Notes: a model not told the origin generated them from the letters alone. Counted from the stretch's first letter, positions 1-5,444 are shown. The stretch: DNA of 10,251 nucleotides from Candidatus Nealsoniibacteriota bacterium (GCA_003554445.1 PWGJ01000093.1:1-10251); one strand, 5' to 3'. A program made the numbers and translations.

Positions 1-121
1 CTTTTTCAGTAGTTCCTTCCGGAAGAGAAAATTTATGATCAAATTCCAAAAAATTAACATCTTCAGACAAAACAATAACTCCTCCTAAATCGAATATTAA
101 GTTTTTTATTTTATTATTCAT
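1..121 (-). CDS. HAD-superfamily hydrolase, N-terminal fragment (cut by window edge)
   Basis: Reading leftward from an ATG at 121, the frame stays open to the window edge and gives about 40 residues. They begin MNNKIKNLIFDLGGVIV, the classic HAD motif I: a beta strand ending in the nucleophilic Asp (residue 11), here FDLGGVIV. This form is typical of the HAD-IA group of small phosphatases, haloacid dehalogenases and YihX/phosphoglycolate-phosphatase-like enzymes. The cap and motifs II to IV lie outside the window, so the substrate cannot be judged. No good ribosome binding site is visible before the ATG (AGAAATT precedes it). The gene lies just past the terminator at 153-183, so it is probably separate from the 258-residue gene. 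Family call is confident; specific function is unknown. Confidence 0.82.
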   Translation of the reverse strand, partial: MNNKIKNLIFDLGGVIVLSEDVNFLEFDHKFSLPEGTTEK

Positions 122-152
122 AATTTCTAGATTTACACTCTTAAAATCTAAA

Positions 153-183
153 AAAAGAGAGTAGAGTTTATCTACTCTCTTTT
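153..183. terminator. Bidirectional intrinsic terminator
   Basis: A 13-bp perfect inverted repeat (153-165 with 171-183, core AGAGAGTAGA/TCTACTCTCT) encloses the 5-base loop GTTTA. A-rich and T-rich runs flank it, so a U-tract follows the stem on the minus strand. It overlaps the TAA stop of the 258-residue gene (182-184) and should end that transcript before the HAD gene begins at 121. Confidence 0.85.
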
Positions 184-958
184 AAACCGAAAAGGCGGTA
201 GCAGTTCCGAATTGTGTATCTGGGCAACCCTCCCATCGGTCATTGAGTAAAAGCTTATCGTCCAAAAAGTAAAAGCATAATATACTTTTAAATCTCCGAT
301 GTCCATAAGGTCCATACCTCATTCCAGCACAATCAATTCCAATATCTGTTTCTTTTGTTAGCCAATCAGAGTGGGTAAGCAAAAAAATAGCAATTTCGAA
401 AGGGCCTAGCCCATATTCATTATCTTCAAAAAGAGCTCGAGCTCTTCTTGGAGAGCAACCTACATATTTTAAACCAATCTGAGCTGGTGCAAGTAGAAAA
501 TCACCTCTCGTAATTATTTTTTCTTTAATCAACAGCTTTTCAAATCTTTTACTTAATTTAATATATTTTTTGCCTAACTCCTTTTCCCTACCACACACAA
601 AGTCCCTATTGGATCCCAACTTAGATAATGCATTTTTAAGGGCAGACCTATAGTCAGAAAAATTTTTTAAAGGGTTAGGAAAAATCAACCATCCTTCTGC
701 AGCATCCGGTAGAGCAGGTAAAGAGCCCTTTTCATAATTGAGTTCCGGAAATTTCTCACTTAGAATTGCTGCTTGTTTTTTTATAGGTTGAATTTTTCTA
801 CCAGGAGGATAAGAAAAAGAAGAATCCATTTCTTCAGTTTGAAAGAACTTTTCCTCTTCTTGCTTTAATCTCTCTACCATCTCTTCCAACTCTCCTCTTA
901 TCTCTACACGCTCTTCTTCAAGCTTAACCATTCTTCTCTTAAACTTTTTTTCTTTCAT
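182..958 (-). CDS. Uncharacterised 258-residue protein with N-terminal coiled coil
   Basis: No function recognised. Residues 1-40 are highly charged (runs of K/R, then E) and predicted to form a coiled coil or basic helix. Residues 45-130 are mixed and proline-containing (SYPPGRKIQPIKK). Residues about 155-258 look like a compact domain with the stretches LGPFEIAIFLLTH, DIGIDCAGMRYGP, FYFLDDKL and a C-terminal end of the form RW(x)nFGTATAFSV. From memory, tails with 'IDCAG ... F(x)F(x)DG/DK ... W ... FGSA(S/T)(G/A)F' recur in many hypothetical proteins of candidate-phyla-radiation genomes; that is recall, not a search. No signal peptide or membrane segment is seen. The ATG at 958 is well supported: AAGGAGG lies 8 nt upstream, and a near-consensus promoter (985-1013) precedes it. 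The gene appears monocistronic, with its own terminator. Confidence 0.85.
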   Translation of the reverse strand: MKEKKFKRRMVKLEEERVEIRGELEEMVERLKQEEEKFFQTEEMDSSFSYPPGRKIQPIKKQAAILSEKFPELNYEKGSLPALPDAAEGWLIFPNPLKNFSDYRSALKNALSKLGSNRDFVCGREKELGKKYIKLSKRFEKLLIKEKIITRGDFLLAPAQIGLKYVGCSPRRARALFEDNEYGLGPFEIAIFLLTHSDWLTKETDIGIDCAGMRYGPYGHRRFKSILCFYFLDDKLLLNDRWEGCPDTQFGTATAFSV

Positions 959-966
959 TTGTCATC

Positions 967-973
967 CCTCCTT
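967..973 (-). promoter_or_regulatory. Strong Shine-Dalgarno (AAGGAGG) for the 258-residue gene
   Basis: AAGGAGG on the minus strand sits 8 nt before the ATG at 958. It fixes the start and stands out because many other genes in the window have no recognisable SD. Confidence 0.9.
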
Positions 974-976
974 ATG

Positions 977-1006
977 TTGATTTTATTGTAAACATTATTA
1001 TATAAT
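977..1006 (+). promoter_or_regulatory. Probable promoter of the DNPH1-like gene, plus strand
   Basis: TTGATT (977-982), an 18-base spacer, then a perfect TATAAT (1001-1006). Predicted start near 1013, about 47 nt before the ATG at 1060. The element occupies the same DNA as the opposing promoter 985-1013, so the two cannot bind polymerase at once. Confidence 0.6.
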
Positions 1007-1013
1007 TTGTCAA
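985..1013 (-). promoter_or_regulatory. Near-consensus sigma70-type promoter, minus strand
   Basis: On the minus strand, TTGACA (1008-1013) is separated by exactly 17 bases from TACAAT (985-990). Predicted transcription start is near 978, giving a leader of about 20 nt that carries the AAGGAGG. It is interleaved with the plus-strand promoter at 977-1006. Confidence 0.8.
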
Positions 1014-1059
1014 CACAAAAAAATATGGTAATCTAAGATAATCAACCAAATAATAAAAT

Positions 1060-1470
1060 ATGAAAATTTATTTTGCTGCCTCCCTAACAAATAGAATCTT
1101 AGAAATTAATTTTTATAAAAAAATAGTAACTTATCTGGAAAACTACGGAAAAATAGTAAACCCTCATATAGCCAATTATGATAAATTGGAAAAGGGTAAC
1201 TACTCAGCTAAAGAAAAACATGACTATGATATAAAAAAATTAGAAGAAGCAGATGTAGTGATTGCTGAGATAACCGCACCGTCTTTAGGGGTTGGGTATG
1301 AAATTGGAAGAATGATCAAGAGCGGCAAACCTATTTTAGGAATATACAATCTTGAAAAAACAAAAAAAGTATCTCCAATGTTTTCCGGGTCAGAAAAAAT
1401 AGAAATCTGTTCTTATGAAAATTTTAATGACTTAAAAAAGAAATTAAAGTTGTTTTTTAATAAGTGTTAA
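1060..1470 (+). CDS. DNPH1/RCL-like 2'-deoxynucleoside 5'-phosphate N-hydrolase
   Basis: 136 residues of the nucleoside 2-deoxyribosyltransferase fold. The best fit is the DNPH1 (RCL) branch, which cleaves the N-glycosidic bond of deoxynucleoside monophosphates to base plus deoxyribose 5-phosphate. Residues 3-11 (IYFAASLTN) form the N-terminal strand and loop. Residues 64-85 carry ADVVIAEITAPSLGVGYEIG, the family signature. Counting from the mammalian enzyme, D57, S75, the nucleophile E81 and S105 all fall at the expected spacing (D to E 24 residues, E to S 24 residues, S75 six before E81). Length is slightly under the usual 150-170. It is one of only two plus-strand genes. Its TAA overlaps the stop of the convergent dehydratase-like gene. 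No SD is visible before the ATG. A deoxyribosyltransferase remains possible; a nucleotide-pool cleaning role is inference. Confidence 0.8.
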   Translation: MKIYFAASLTNRILEINFYKKIVTYLENYGKIVNPHIANYDKLEKGNYSAKEKHDYDIKKLEEADVVIAEITAPSLGVGYEIGRMIKSGKPILGIYNLEKTKKVSPMFSGSEKIEICSYENFNDLKKKLKLFFNKC

Positions 1471-1883
1471 ATGAAATAGCGCCATAATAGAACAATTCCA
1501 AATAAAATAAGAAGCGCTATTACAACTTTTGTAGAGCTTAACCATTCTTGAAGATAAACTTTCCACTCGGCTATAAAATCAATTTCTTTTGCCAAACTGA
1601 AATCTTTTTCCGACAAGCCTTTTATCTCACTAGTGGTTAAATTAACCTCAACTTCATCAAATCTTATAATTATTGATTCGGGATGATGGTTCGTCTTTTC
1701 TGAAAATTCCGCCATATTATTAACGAAACTTATAGCTTCACTGAACGAATTGAATTCAATGGTTCTGGATATTTTTGTCCTATCAGAAGACAGGCTCCAA
1801 CTTTGAAGTTCTTTCAACCTCTTTTCTATCTCCTTATTTTTTAGAGGTTCGGGTTCGGACTCTGTGATGTTTGTATCACTCAT
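1467..1883 (-). CDS. Pterin-4a-carbinolamine dehydratase-like protein with C-terminal membrane anchor
   Basis: 138 residues. Residues 15-106 match the pterin-4a-carbinolamine dehydratase (PCD/DCoH) fold: FNSFSEAISFVNNMAEFSEKT, the hallmark NHHP (H66, H67), and GLSEKDFSLAKEID near 89-102 with the conserved Asp D94. Residues 119-136 (KVVIALLILFGIVLLW) are a hydrophobic segment followed by RYFI, as in a tail anchor, so the domain would face the cytoplasm. The third motif residue, His in active PCDs (human H79, in STH), falls on Ser85 (NLTTSE) by motif spacing. Both the tail and this substitution are unusual for a family of soluble proteins near 100 residues. The family's classical role is recycling tetrahydrobiopterin after aromatic amino acid hydroxylation; no such hydroxylase is nearby, so function is open. 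It is last in its operon, 9 bases after the 71-residue gene, with no strong SD. Confidence 0.8.
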   Translation of the reverse strand: MSDTNITESEPEPLKNKEIEKRLKELQSWSLSSDRTKISRTIEFNSFSEAISFVNNMAEFSEKTNHHPESIIIRFDEVEVNLTTSEIKGLSEKDFSLAKEIDFIAEWKVYLQEWLSSTKVVIALLILFGIVLLWRYFI

Positions 1884-1892
1884 AAATAAAAG

Positions 1893-2108
1893 CTAAAGCA
1901 GGTCTATTTCCTGCTCTTTTAAATCTTCTATAAACTGTTTAGTTTCTTCTTCGGACGTAAATTGAAAATCTCTCTCTTTAATAATTTCATCACCGCTTTC
2001 AACGACCACGGAGACTATAAAAACGGGATCCATTTTCGTAGGACCTTCTTCAAGATAAACATCTATATAGAAATGTTCATCACCTATTGAAAAATCTTCT
2101 CTATGCAT
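1893..2108 (-). CDS. Small acidic hypothetical protein, 71 residues
   Basis: Not recognised. The protein is strongly acidic. It alternates short predicted strands (HFYIDVYLE, DPVFIVSVVVES, DFQF) and ends in an amphipathic helix (SEEETKQFIEDLKEQEIDLL), so a small alpha/beta domain is likely. No membrane segment, signal peptide or metal motif is seen. Support for coding is moderate: the frame is clean, it fills the gap between two operon genes, lies 9 bases before the dehydratase-like gene on the same strand, and has plausible composition. The ATG at 2108 has no clear SD; GAT-rich sequence with GGATATAAATTT precedes it. The tandem hairpins at 2128-2197 sit just upstream, so its translation or mRNA stability may depend on them. 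It could be co-expressed with the dehydratase-like protein as a partner, but that is a guess. Confidence 0.6.
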   Translation of the reverse strand: MHREDFSIGDEHFYIDVYLEEGPTKMDPVFIVSVVVESGDEIIKERDFQFTSEEETKQFIEDLKEQEIDLL

Positions 2109-2127
2109 AAATTTATATCCATTTGTA

Positions 2128-2197
2128 CTCGGGAGAGGTTGGACCTCTCCCGAGCTCTTCTCTGATCATGTTTGGGAGAGGTTGGACCTCTCCCGAG
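2128..2197. repeat. Tandem GC-rich hairpin repeats (two copies of a 24-base palindromic unit)
   Basis: An identical 24-base unit occurs at 2131-2154 and 2174-2197, 43 bases start to start. Each unit is a near-perfect palindrome: stem GGGAGAGGT, loop TGG, stem ACCTCTCCC. The first copy extends to a 12-bp stem with CTC/GAG (2128-2139 with 2143-2154). The GC content contrasts sharply with the AT-rich surroundings. The repeats fill the 92-base gap between the CYTH gene stop (2201) and the 71-residue gene start (2108). On the minus strand no U-tract follows either stem, so they are not ordinary terminators for this operon. On the plus strand the second stem is followed by GGTTTTATTTTTTA. They could be a REP-like element, an mRNA processing or stability structure, or a protein binding site. 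Confidence 0.85.
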
Positions 2198-2200
2198 GTT

Positions 2201-2764
2201 TTATTTTTTATTATCTCTTTTTTTAAACTTCAATTCAATTTTTTCACCAACTTCCTTCTCTTTTTTGTTTATATAATAATCCAATGATCTACTGTTAAAC
2301 TTATCCCTCTCCATGCCAAGCTTGTCTATCATCTTTTCTATGTCTGCAGGATCTCCTTCTATCTCCACGAAAGATCCTAAAACCGGATATTCTTCAAGTT
2401 CAACAGTGCAATTATCGCCATGATAAGTTTTTCTCATCTTTTCCATCTCGAAAGTTACCTGAAGCCCTACTTGTTCTAAAATTTTCTTTAGTTTTTCCGG
2501 ATCGGAAATCTCTAATTCGATCTCTTCTCTAACCTTATATTCTTTCATTTCGGAAGGTCCTTTATAAGCAAATAGGTGCTTATCATCCTCTATGCTTCTC
2601 AACCTAATCATAATCCCTTTTTCATAAAACTCCCCTTTTGGATTATCAAAAGCGCAATCTTTAATTAATCTTTTTTCGGTTGCCTTCAAATCCGATTCGT
2701 CAAGCTTATCTTTAATCTTTCTAAGATTATTGATTTTAGCTCTTAATTCGACTTCTTTACTCAT
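2201..2764 (-). CDS. CYTH-domain protein (CyaB/thiamine-triphosphatase-like)
   Basis: 187 residues with a CYTH triphosphate-tunnel domain over about residues 3-170. Visible signature pieces are EVELRAKI (residues 4-11; the usual ExExK is here ExExR, with R8 for Lys), IRLR (52-56), YKGP (67-70), VREEIELEI (78-86), EKMRKTY (108-114) and VELEEYPVLGSFVEIEGD (121-138), which supply the alternating acidic and basic residues lining the tunnel. The family binds triphosphorylated substrates with Mg/Mn; members include class IV adenylate cyclases, thiamine triphosphatases and inorganic triphosphatases, and the substrate cannot be told here. The C-terminal 20 residues are a lysine-rich tail (KKRDNKK). 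Its ATG overlaps the TGA of uvsE as ATGA, indicating translational coupling; no separate SD is evident. The tandem hairpins begin right after its stop. Confidence 0.85.
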   Translation of the reverse strand: MSKEVELRAKINNLRKIKDKLDESDLKATEKRLIKDCAFDNPKGEFYEKGIMIRLRSIEDDKHLFAYKGPSEMKEYKVREEIELEISDPEKLKKILEQVGLQVTFEMEKMRKTYHGDNCTVELEEYPVLGSFVEIEGDPADIEKMIDKLGMERDKFNSRSLDYYINKKEKEVGEKIELKFKKRDNKK

Positions 2765-3645
2765 TTTATTTTATTTTCAATTATATTCAAAGCCTTTTGA
2801 GCACTTTTTTCTTTATCCTTAACTTCCAAAATAAGATCGAAGTCCAAGCAATTCGTTTTTTCTAAAAAGTTTTTAAAATGATCTTCGTCAATATGATCTA
2901 CGTGCCTTCCTTCTCTTTCTTTGGGTTTTTGAGAGCTGTAATGAACAATCGGCAACCCGTCATCTTCTTTCCAGGTTTTAAAAACTTCCTTTAATAAGCT
3001 AGCAACATCTTCTCCTTTATTATTAATGGTGTGGTGGAGGTTATCAAAAGTCACCGGAATGCCGGTTTCTTTTGAAATATGAAGGCAATCAAAAACGGAA
3101 TAACTTTTTTCGTCATTTTCTATGACAAGCCTGTCTTTAATATCTTGTGGTAATTTTTTATATCTATCAATAAACCTGTTTATGCTGGCTTTCTTATCTC
3201 TATAAACACCACCGACATGAATATTTATCTTTGCCTCTTTGCTGAGCTTTAAAAGGTTTAAAACTTCAGCGTGATAATTCAATTCATCAACAGCTTTTCT
3301 GAAAACGGCATCTTTATCAGAATTCAAAACGGTATACTGACCCGGATGCATAGTTATTCTCATATCAGCCTTTTTAATCTTTTTTCCAATTTCCTCAAAT
3401 CTGTCTTCAAACTCCCTTTGCCAATCAAAATCATTTATTTCATGAGATGCGAATGGAATTAAATCAGAGGTTATTCTTAAAAAAAGTAAATTATTTTCTA
3501 TGTTGTAATCGATCATTTTCTCCAGACAATCTAAATTTCCACTCACTGTCTTTATCAGTTTTTCAACAGAATAAGATTTCAATCTAAAAGTTCTACTAGC
3601 TCTACAATCCAAAGATAAATTTATACACGGATACCCTATTTTCAT
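2761..3645 (-). CDS. uvsE: UV DNA damage endonuclease UvsE/UVDE
   Basis: 294 residues, the usual length for bacterial UvsE. This TIM-barrel, metal-dependent endonuclease nicks DNA 5' of UV photoproducts and some other lesions to start alternative excision repair. Family motifs in order: MKIGYPCIN at the N-terminus, HPGQ (H100), HVGG (H143), ENDEKSY (E176), FDNLHH (D201, H204), HYSSQK (H235), GRHVDHI (H248) and LEVKDKE (E274). These match the metal ligands of the Thermus enzyme in order and spacing. Two residues before H235 is Ile233, where I recall a modified lysine in the Thermus protein. The gene follows the SEC59-like gene by 25 bases and ends in an ATGA overlap with the CYTH gene, so the three are one transcription unit. 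The start lacks a good SD (AAGAGCTAAAGA precedes it). Confidence 0.96.
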   Translation of the reverse strand: MKIGYPCINLSLDCRASRTFRLKSYSVEKLIKTVSGNLDCLEKMIDYNIENNLLFLRITSDLIPFASHEINDFDWQREFEDRFEEIGKKIKKADMRITMHPGQYTVLNSDKDAVFRKAVDELNYHAEVLNLLKLSKEAKINIHVGGVYRDKKASINRFIDRYKKLPQDIKDRLVIENDEKSYSVFDCLHISKETGIPVTFDNLHHTINNKGEDVASLLKEVFKTWKEDDGLPIVHYSSQKPKEREGRHVDHIDEDHFKNFLEKTNCLDFDLILEVKDKEKSAQKALNIIENKIK

Positions 3646-3670
3646 TCTTTAGCTCTTTTAAAGTTAAGCT

Positions 3671-4312
3671 TTATAACAAACCCAAAATAAGCAATGCAAT
3701 CTGTCCATTAAATCCTGAAAAAACCGGTATGAGCAGATTATCATCGATCTTCCCGGCAAAGGTCTCAACAATAGTCGCTGTCGTTGCCATTACCAAGATA
3801 ATTATCCAATAATTAAGGTTAGAAAAAGAAACTCCCGGAAAGATGAAAAACACTATAATTCCAATTACTATATTTACAAAAAATTCAGCTAAAATTCCTT
3901 CCCATGCCGTGTCTTCGGGATAGGAAAGATAATTTTTACCAAAGCGACTTCCGATTAGAGCAGCTGCCATGTCGCCAAAAGTAGTCATTAAAATTGCTGC
4001 AACTGCAATTTGAGTATCAAAAACAGCTAAAACCAAAATTGCTCCGACTAAGAAAAATATTTCTGATCCAAGCGCTTTTTCCTCTTTTTTTCTTCTTAAG
4101 TGTTTCCAAAAGCCTCTCAAAATAGGTATTTTAGCTCCCAATTCAAGTCTCAAATACTCCAACTCAAGAAAAGTTATTAAAACAAAAACCAAAATAACGA
4201 GCGCGATATCCGGATTAAATATATCTACAGCTAAAAAATATACCAATAAAATAAAAAGAGAAAGCAAGTGAACAAATTTTCTGGCTAATTCATTTTTAAA
4301 GCTCCACTGCAT
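3671..4312 (-). CDS. SEC59/dolichol kinase-like integral membrane protein (CTP-dependent lipid kinase or cytidylyltransferase family)
   Basis: 213 residues, almost all in hydrophobic helices, with about six or seven membrane segments (around residues 12-30, 34-52, 83-100, 102-117, 141-160, 167-185 and 197-213). Motifs typical of the dolichol kinase, phytol kinase and Dgk1 group are present: NELARKFVHL near the N-terminus, a basic cytoplasmic loop (HLRRKKEEK, 69-77), TTFGDMAAALIGSRFGK (115-131), AWEG (140-143) and ATIVETFAGKIDDNLLIPV (178-196), whose VE...DDN matches the usual 'VE..p...DN' block. Relatives use CTP to phosphorylate isoprenoid alcohols or diacylglycerol, or resemble CDP-diglyceride synthase; the substrate here cannot be assigned. 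It is first in the operon with uvsE. The upstream region (4313-4368) shows no convincing promoter and no SD before the ATG. Confidence 0.82.
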   Translation of the reverse strand: MQWSFKNELARKFVHLLSLFILLVYFLAVDIFNPDIALVILVFVLITFLELEYLRLELGAKIPILRGFWKHLRRKKEEKALGSEIFFLVGAILVLAVFDTQIAVAAILMTTFGDMAAALIGSRFGKNYLSYPEDTAWEGILAEFFVNIVIGIIVFFIFPGVSFSNLNYWIIILVMATTATIVETFAGKIDDNLLIPVFSGFNGQIALLILGLL

Positions 4313-4368
4313 ATTTTTAAATAGTTATTTATTAATCGACAACTTGAAATTAACAGATTCAATTAAAA

Positions 4369-4392
4369 TAAAAGAGGAAGATTCCTCTTTTA
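4369..4392 (-). terminator. Intrinsic terminator after the DNA glycosylase gene
   Basis: Perfect inverted repeat with AAAAGAGGAA pairing with TTCCTCTTTT around a very tight centre, followed on the minus strand by TTTTATTTTAATTG. It lies 72 bases past the mpg stop (4465) and upstream of the SEC59-like gene, separating the two transcription units. Confidence 0.75.
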
Positions 4393-4464
4393 ATGTTGAT
4401 AAAATATTTCCATTTTTAAATGTATGAAATTAATAAATTTACTGTTTTCCTAACGAAGTTTTGA

Positions 4465-5004
4465 TTATATTTTAAAACGCCATTCTTTTTTTGCCCACTC
4501 ACCCGCATAATCCACACCGATTCTTTCAGTTGTTTTTATATCACCCTCTTTTACTTTTACTCCCCTATCTTCAATCCAAAGTCCGGTTTCGGGTGTTATC
4601 TTTTTATTTTCAAAATATTCTTTTTTTATTTTCAAATCTCTGGTAAGTATTCCCGGACCGTCCATTCCCTCAACTCCCCTTATTAGAACCGCAGAGGGTT
4701 TCTTACCGGGACCGGTAACTACATTAAGCATGTTATATAGCCCGTATATCAAATAGATATACCAATAACCGGGTGGCCCGAACATAACCTTCGTCCGCTT
4801 AGTAACTCCTTTACTTGCGTGACAAGCTTTATCCGTTACGCCGTCATAAGCTTCGACTTCGGTAATCTTTTTTGCCTCTTTCTTACCATCAAAATCCTTG
4901 ACCAGATATTTGCCCAAAAGATCAGGGGCTACCGAAACAGCGGATCTATTAAAAAAAGTTTGGCTCAGCACATCTTTTTTCAAGTTTTTCATCTCTTTAT
5001 ACAA
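4465..5004 (-). CDS. mpg: 3-methyladenine DNA glycosylase (MPG/AAG family)
   Basis: 179 residues. This monofunctional glycosylase removes alkylated purines, hypoxanthine and ethenoadenine for base excision repair. Signature blocks: FFNRSAVSVAPDLLGKYLV (17-35), ITEVEAYDG with the catalytic Glu51 just before AY, DKACHASKG (H62), RTKVMFGPPGYWYIYLIYG (70-88), NVVT (N94) and VLIRGVEG (R109). A short GPGILTRDLKIKKEY block supports the family. The start is TTG at 5004: AAAGGAG lies 9 nt upstream, while the in-frame ATG at 4992 would be 21 nt from it. That costs four residues outside the domain, so the choice does not affect function. Its own promoter (5096-5123) and terminator (4369-4392) make it monocistronic. 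Confidence 0.95.
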   Translation of the reverse strand: MYKEMKNLKKDVLSQTFFNRSAVSVAPDLLGKYLVKDFDGKKEAKKITEVEAYDGVTDKACHASKGVTKRTKVMFGPPGYWYIYLIYGLYNMLNVVTGPGKKPSAVLIRGVEGMDGPGILTRDLKIKKEYFENKKITPETGLWIEDRGVKVKEGDIKTTERIGVDYAGEWAKKEWRFKI

Positions 5005-5013
5005 AAAAGTGTT

Positions 5014-5020
5014 CTCCTTT
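5014..5020 (-). promoter_or_regulatory. Ribosome binding site that selects the TTG start of mpg
   Basis: AAAGGAG on the minus strand, 9 nt before TTG at 5004. The in-frame ATG at 4992 has only AAAGAG touching it, too close to work as an SD. Confidence 0.65.
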
Positions 5021-5095
5021 TATTTTTTATTAATCATTCAGTAAAACAATCTTTAAAAGGTTATTTATGCTTTAGAACACTAACTTGCCTTTTAA

Positions 5096-5123
5096 ATTAT
5101 ACAAAATGTTAAGCTATTATCAA
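5096..5123 (-). promoter_or_regulatory. Probable promoter of mpg
   Basis: Minus strand: TTGATA (5118-5123), a 16-base spacer and perfect TATAAT (5096-5101). Predicted start near 5089, giving a leader of about 85 nt, long for this window. I see no riboswitch-like structure in that leader. Confidence 0.6.
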
Positions 5124-5130
5124 TTAAAGT

Positions 5131-5159
5131 TTTACATTTAACTTAAAAAATTGTATGGT
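5131..5159 (+). promoter_or_regulatory. Possible promoter of the small coiled-coil gene
   Basis: TTTACA (5131-5136), 17-base spacer, TATGGT (5154-5159). An overlapping alternative uses TATAAA at 5159-5164, but that would place the start inside the SD. The SD at 5167 leaves very little leader in either case, so the true promoter may lie a little upstream. Confidence 0.35.
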
Positions 5160-5166
5160 ATAAAAC

Positions 5167-5174
5167 AGGAGGTG
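5167..5174 (+). promoter_or_regulatory. Strong SD (AGGAGGTG) fixing the start at 5181
   Basis: AGGAGGTG with 8 nt between GGAGG and the ATG at 5181. An in-frame TTG at 5151 lies upstream of it, so the shorter reading frame is the real one. Confidence 0.9.
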
Positions 5175-5180
5175 TTAAAG

Positions 5181-5408
5181 ATGGATGCGGAAAATAAAGA
5201 TTTAAAAGAAAAACTTGCTGAGAATAGAAAAAAATGGAAAGAAGTTAATTCTTCATATAATAGACTGGAATATATACTTGAAGAAATTGAAGGGCTTAAC
5301 TGGGAAGAAGAATTTAGCATAATTTGCAAGATAAAAGATAGAGAGGAAAAATTAAAAAAACTGGAAGAAGAAAGGCGAAAGATAAAAGAACAAAAAAACG
5401 ACTCTTGA
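5181..5408 (+). CDS. Small coiled-coil protein, 75 residues
   Basis: Not recognised. Nearly the whole chain is charged and helical. Residues 1-20 (MDAENKDLKEKLAENRKKWK) and 50-72 (REEKLKKLEEERRKIKEQKN) look like coiled coil, joined by a less charged middle (YNRLEYILEEIEGLNWEEEFSIICKI). No membrane segment or signal peptide is seen. The perfect SD, an ATG at the right distance and a terminator right after the TGA make it a convincing gene despite its size. It is one of only two plus-strand genes and meets the HTH/zinc-ribbon gene tail to tail. It might act as a small antiparallel helical hairpin or a partner subunit; the sequence does not say more. Confidence 0.8.
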   Translation: MDAENKDLKEKLAENRKKWKEVNSSYNRLEYILEEIEGLNWEEEFSIICKIKDREEKLKKLEEERRKIKEQKNDS

Positions 5409-5423
5409 AAAATGGAGTCGTTT
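5396..5423. terminator. Bidirectional intrinsic terminator between convergent genes
   Basis: A 9-bp stem, AAACGACTC with GAGTCGTTT, and a 10-base loop. ATTTTTTA follows on the plus strand and TTTTTTTG on the minus strand. The stem overlaps the stop codon of the 75-residue gene (TGA at 5406-5408 lies in the loop) and sits 21 bases past the stop of the HTH/zinc-ribbon gene, so it serves both. Confidence 0.88.
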
Positions 5424-5444
5424 ATTTTTTATCATTATTGTAAA

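Noticed and set aside
1475..1521. Perfect 8-base inverted repeat (AATAGCGC ... GCGCTATT) with a 31-base loop near the end of the dehydratase-like gene, considered as a terminator for the plus-strand gene.
   Set aside because: The loop is long, no clean U-tract follows, and the bases encode the membrane tail of the minus-strand gene.
1897..1915. Hairpin AGCAGG/CCTGCT at the end of the 71-residue gene, considered as a terminator or attenuator.
   Set aside because: Only 6 bp with a 7-base loop, and the following sequence (TTAGCTTTTATTT) is a weak tract; the next gene starts within 20 bases on the same strand.
2128..2197. CRISPR array or attachment site reading of the tandem repeats.
   Set aside because: Only two units with a 19-base gap, no cas genes, no integrase and no tRNA nearby.
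4819..5112. Plus-strand frame of 97 residues across the mpg start.
   Set aside because: It is antisense to mpg and its promoter, with no SD and no recognisable features.
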